64,000 nt of DNA. Source: Henckelia pumila (Eukaryota; Streptophyta; Magnoliopsida; Lamiales; Gesneriaceae). The position numbers and the translations under genes are program-made. The DNA lies in contig NC_133123.1 in NCBI RefSeq assembly GCF_033568475.1, positions 159,727,753 through 159,791,752 on the forward strand. The letters run 5' to 3'. A model generated the notes under the pieces. That model was not told the origin of the DNA. It ran no database searches and worked only from the letters and a program-made list of their open reading frames with translations. Shown here piece by piece: positions 62,907 to 64,000 of this stretch; position 1 is the first letter of the stretch; every line of letters starts with the position of its first letter.

Positions 62907-64000
62907 ATGGCCGCATTTAGTGAGATTGCTAAAAGCTTCTGGTACACCACCATGGACAACTGTACTGCCAAAACTATTGAGACATGATCCACTGCTAAAG
63001 ATCTTTGGCAGCAGTTGATCAAGCTTGGAGTAGATGAGGAGACTGAGCAGATTAGGAGTCCACTGAATGAAGATCTTAAAGAACTCTCCTTCTCAGACAG
63101 TTCCAGATCAAATGATGAAGAGAGCACAAGTCAACCAATTCATCCATCTGACTTACTTGAACGTTTCTCAACTGAACCAATCGCTTTTATTGAGGAATCT
63201 TGCCATTCAGTTAGCTCATCAAGCTCTGATGATTATGAAGATAGCTGCCTCATGGCCAAAAGTGACCAACCATCTATCAGCAATCAATCATCAGATCAAC
63301 TCTTCTCCAGTGAACAGGTATTTGATTTCAACTCAGATGAATTTGCACAAGAAGATTTAGCAAATGCATTACATGACATGAGTAATGAGTATCAACGACT
63401 GTGCTTAGCATTTGAGGAAGTTAAGGCCAAGCAAAATGATCTGTCGGACTGCTCAACTGAACCCAATTGGGAAACATCATTTGAGAAAATCAGTCTAGAA
63501 GCAGAGATTGCCAAGCTTAAGACTGAAAATGATAAGCTACAAGTTGAAAGTCAGCGGTTAAGATCAGAAAATTTAAGACTGACTGAGCTGACCATCACCT
63601 GGAATAAGTCATCAGCATTGTTAACTGAGATGCAAGAGTCACAAAAATATTTTGGAGACAAGACAGGTCTCGGATTTAGTGACAAGGACTGCAAACAAGC
63701 TGAGCCAATTACTCAATCCTGTCTGGACAAGAACACTTCAAATTATGTGAAATTTGTCAAGTCCAGCACAATATATGAAAATATAGAACCTGATAATCAT
63801 TTCAGTTCATCTATATCTCAACCAAAAACTCTTTACAATCGAGGATTGGGATATGTGGAACCAGAGAGTTCTAACTCAAGCCGGATCAAAAATAGACCAG
63901 TTCGTTCTGGATATAGTCAAGCAAGACAAGACTCTATGAAGGTACAACATAGACCACCTTATTTCAAAAATAGATCCGTTCAAAAGAGATATTGGAGGCC
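62907..64000 (+). pseudogene. Copia gag with an early stop, continuing past the window
   Basis: The frame opens at ATG 62907 (MAAFSEIAKSFWYTTMDNCT) and meets TGA at 62985-62987. It then continues in the same frame without a stop to the window end, about 337 codons. The part after the stop is acidic and Ser-rich (SVSSSSSDDYEDSCLMAKSD), then a helical Glu/Lys-rich coiled segment (EAEIAKLKTENDKLQVESQR), then a basic segment (QHRPPYFKNRSVQKRYWR) leading toward the usual zinc-knuckle region. The capsid domain normally found near the start is mostly missing, so a deletion is likely. The copy is not intact. Confidence 0.7.

Larger units (their letters stand above)
62041..64000 (+). mobile_element. 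5' part of a Ty1/copia retrotransposon, cut by the window edge
   Basis: It comprises an LTR (62046-62861), a tRNA-iMet primer site, and a gag region running out of the window. The flanking five bases GTTAT (62041-62045) are the expected target duplication, whose partner lies outside. The gag style (long acidic, Ser-rich coiled linker) is found in SIRE/Tork-like copia elements; the lineage is uncertain. Confidence 0.85.

Noticed and set aside
63067..63360. 97-aa plus-strand frame as the coding product in the right-hand copia
   Set aside because: A longer frame in another phase, open from 62988 to the window end, has the gag-like composition; the 97-aa frame is its shadow.

Overview
The window is nuclear DNA of a flowering plant. 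It has spliced genes, two R1-type NLR resistance genes, P-class PPR genes, and a dense load of Ty1/copia, Ty3/gypsy, Helitron, MULE, hAT and Harbinger-like elements in AT-rich spacer. The NLR type (MAYAA start, GMGGIGKTTLA, IHDLL) and the gypsy LTR style suggest an asterid, probably Lamiales; that is inference, not proof. There is no bacterial, organellar or CRISPR content.

Layout. 1234-10535: a complete minus-strand copia element of BARE/Angela layout with 1.84-kb LTRs, perfect AAAAG target duplications and a long structured leader. Its coding region is broken by one frame change and three stops. 10883-11175: hairpin MITEs inside a TA microsatellite. 11601-13342: non-coding block A, upstream of a four-exon TORTIFOLIA1/SPIRAL2-like microtubule gene (13710-16268, plus). 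17480-19890: a solo gypsy LTR with GGTGC target duplications. 20041-20515: a copia gag relic. 20521-22626: block B, a second copy of block A. Block B has gained a (TA)n-targeted hairpin and a Helitron-like insert, and block A shows both empty sites. 22651-23592: nested MITEs. 24439-26146: a frameshifted MED28 pseudogene (minus) with a PPR fragment inside its first intron. 26489-28048: an intact P-class PPR gene (minus). 28379-29099: a second partial copy of the MED28 region. 30079-30500: a possible small gene. 30562-31393: a hAT-like element.

33085-44693 is a chimera of two different gypsy (Tekay/Del-like chromovirus) elements. The 5' half of one (2.76-kb LTR, gag, a putative intron, broken pol) is joined to the 3' half of another (pol and a 1.44-kb LTR). 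The joint is a 90-bp filler with a near-identical copy about 7 kb away, at 46628-46717. The right LTR abuts a relic of an endogenous pararetrovirus (44694-45580). A mini-Helitron (45863-46051) and a SINE-like sequence follow.

47038-49761 and 53301-56168 are two intact single-exon minus-strand NLR genes, paralogues in head-to-tail order. Between them is a 1.36-kb foldback MULE with a perfect 10-bp target duplication. 57185-62045 is a patchwork of direct, inverted and tandem repeats. 62046-64000 is the 5' part of another copia element (LTR, PBS, broken gag), cut by the window edge.

The genes do not form a pathway. The most unusual signals are structural. Each of four LTR-element families carries its own tandem array of short inverted repeats: in the leader of the intact copia, just upstream of the TATA box of one gypsy LTR, and inside two other LTRs. 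Hairpin elements also sit repeatedly in TA microsatellites, and one insertion is proven by an empty paralogous site.
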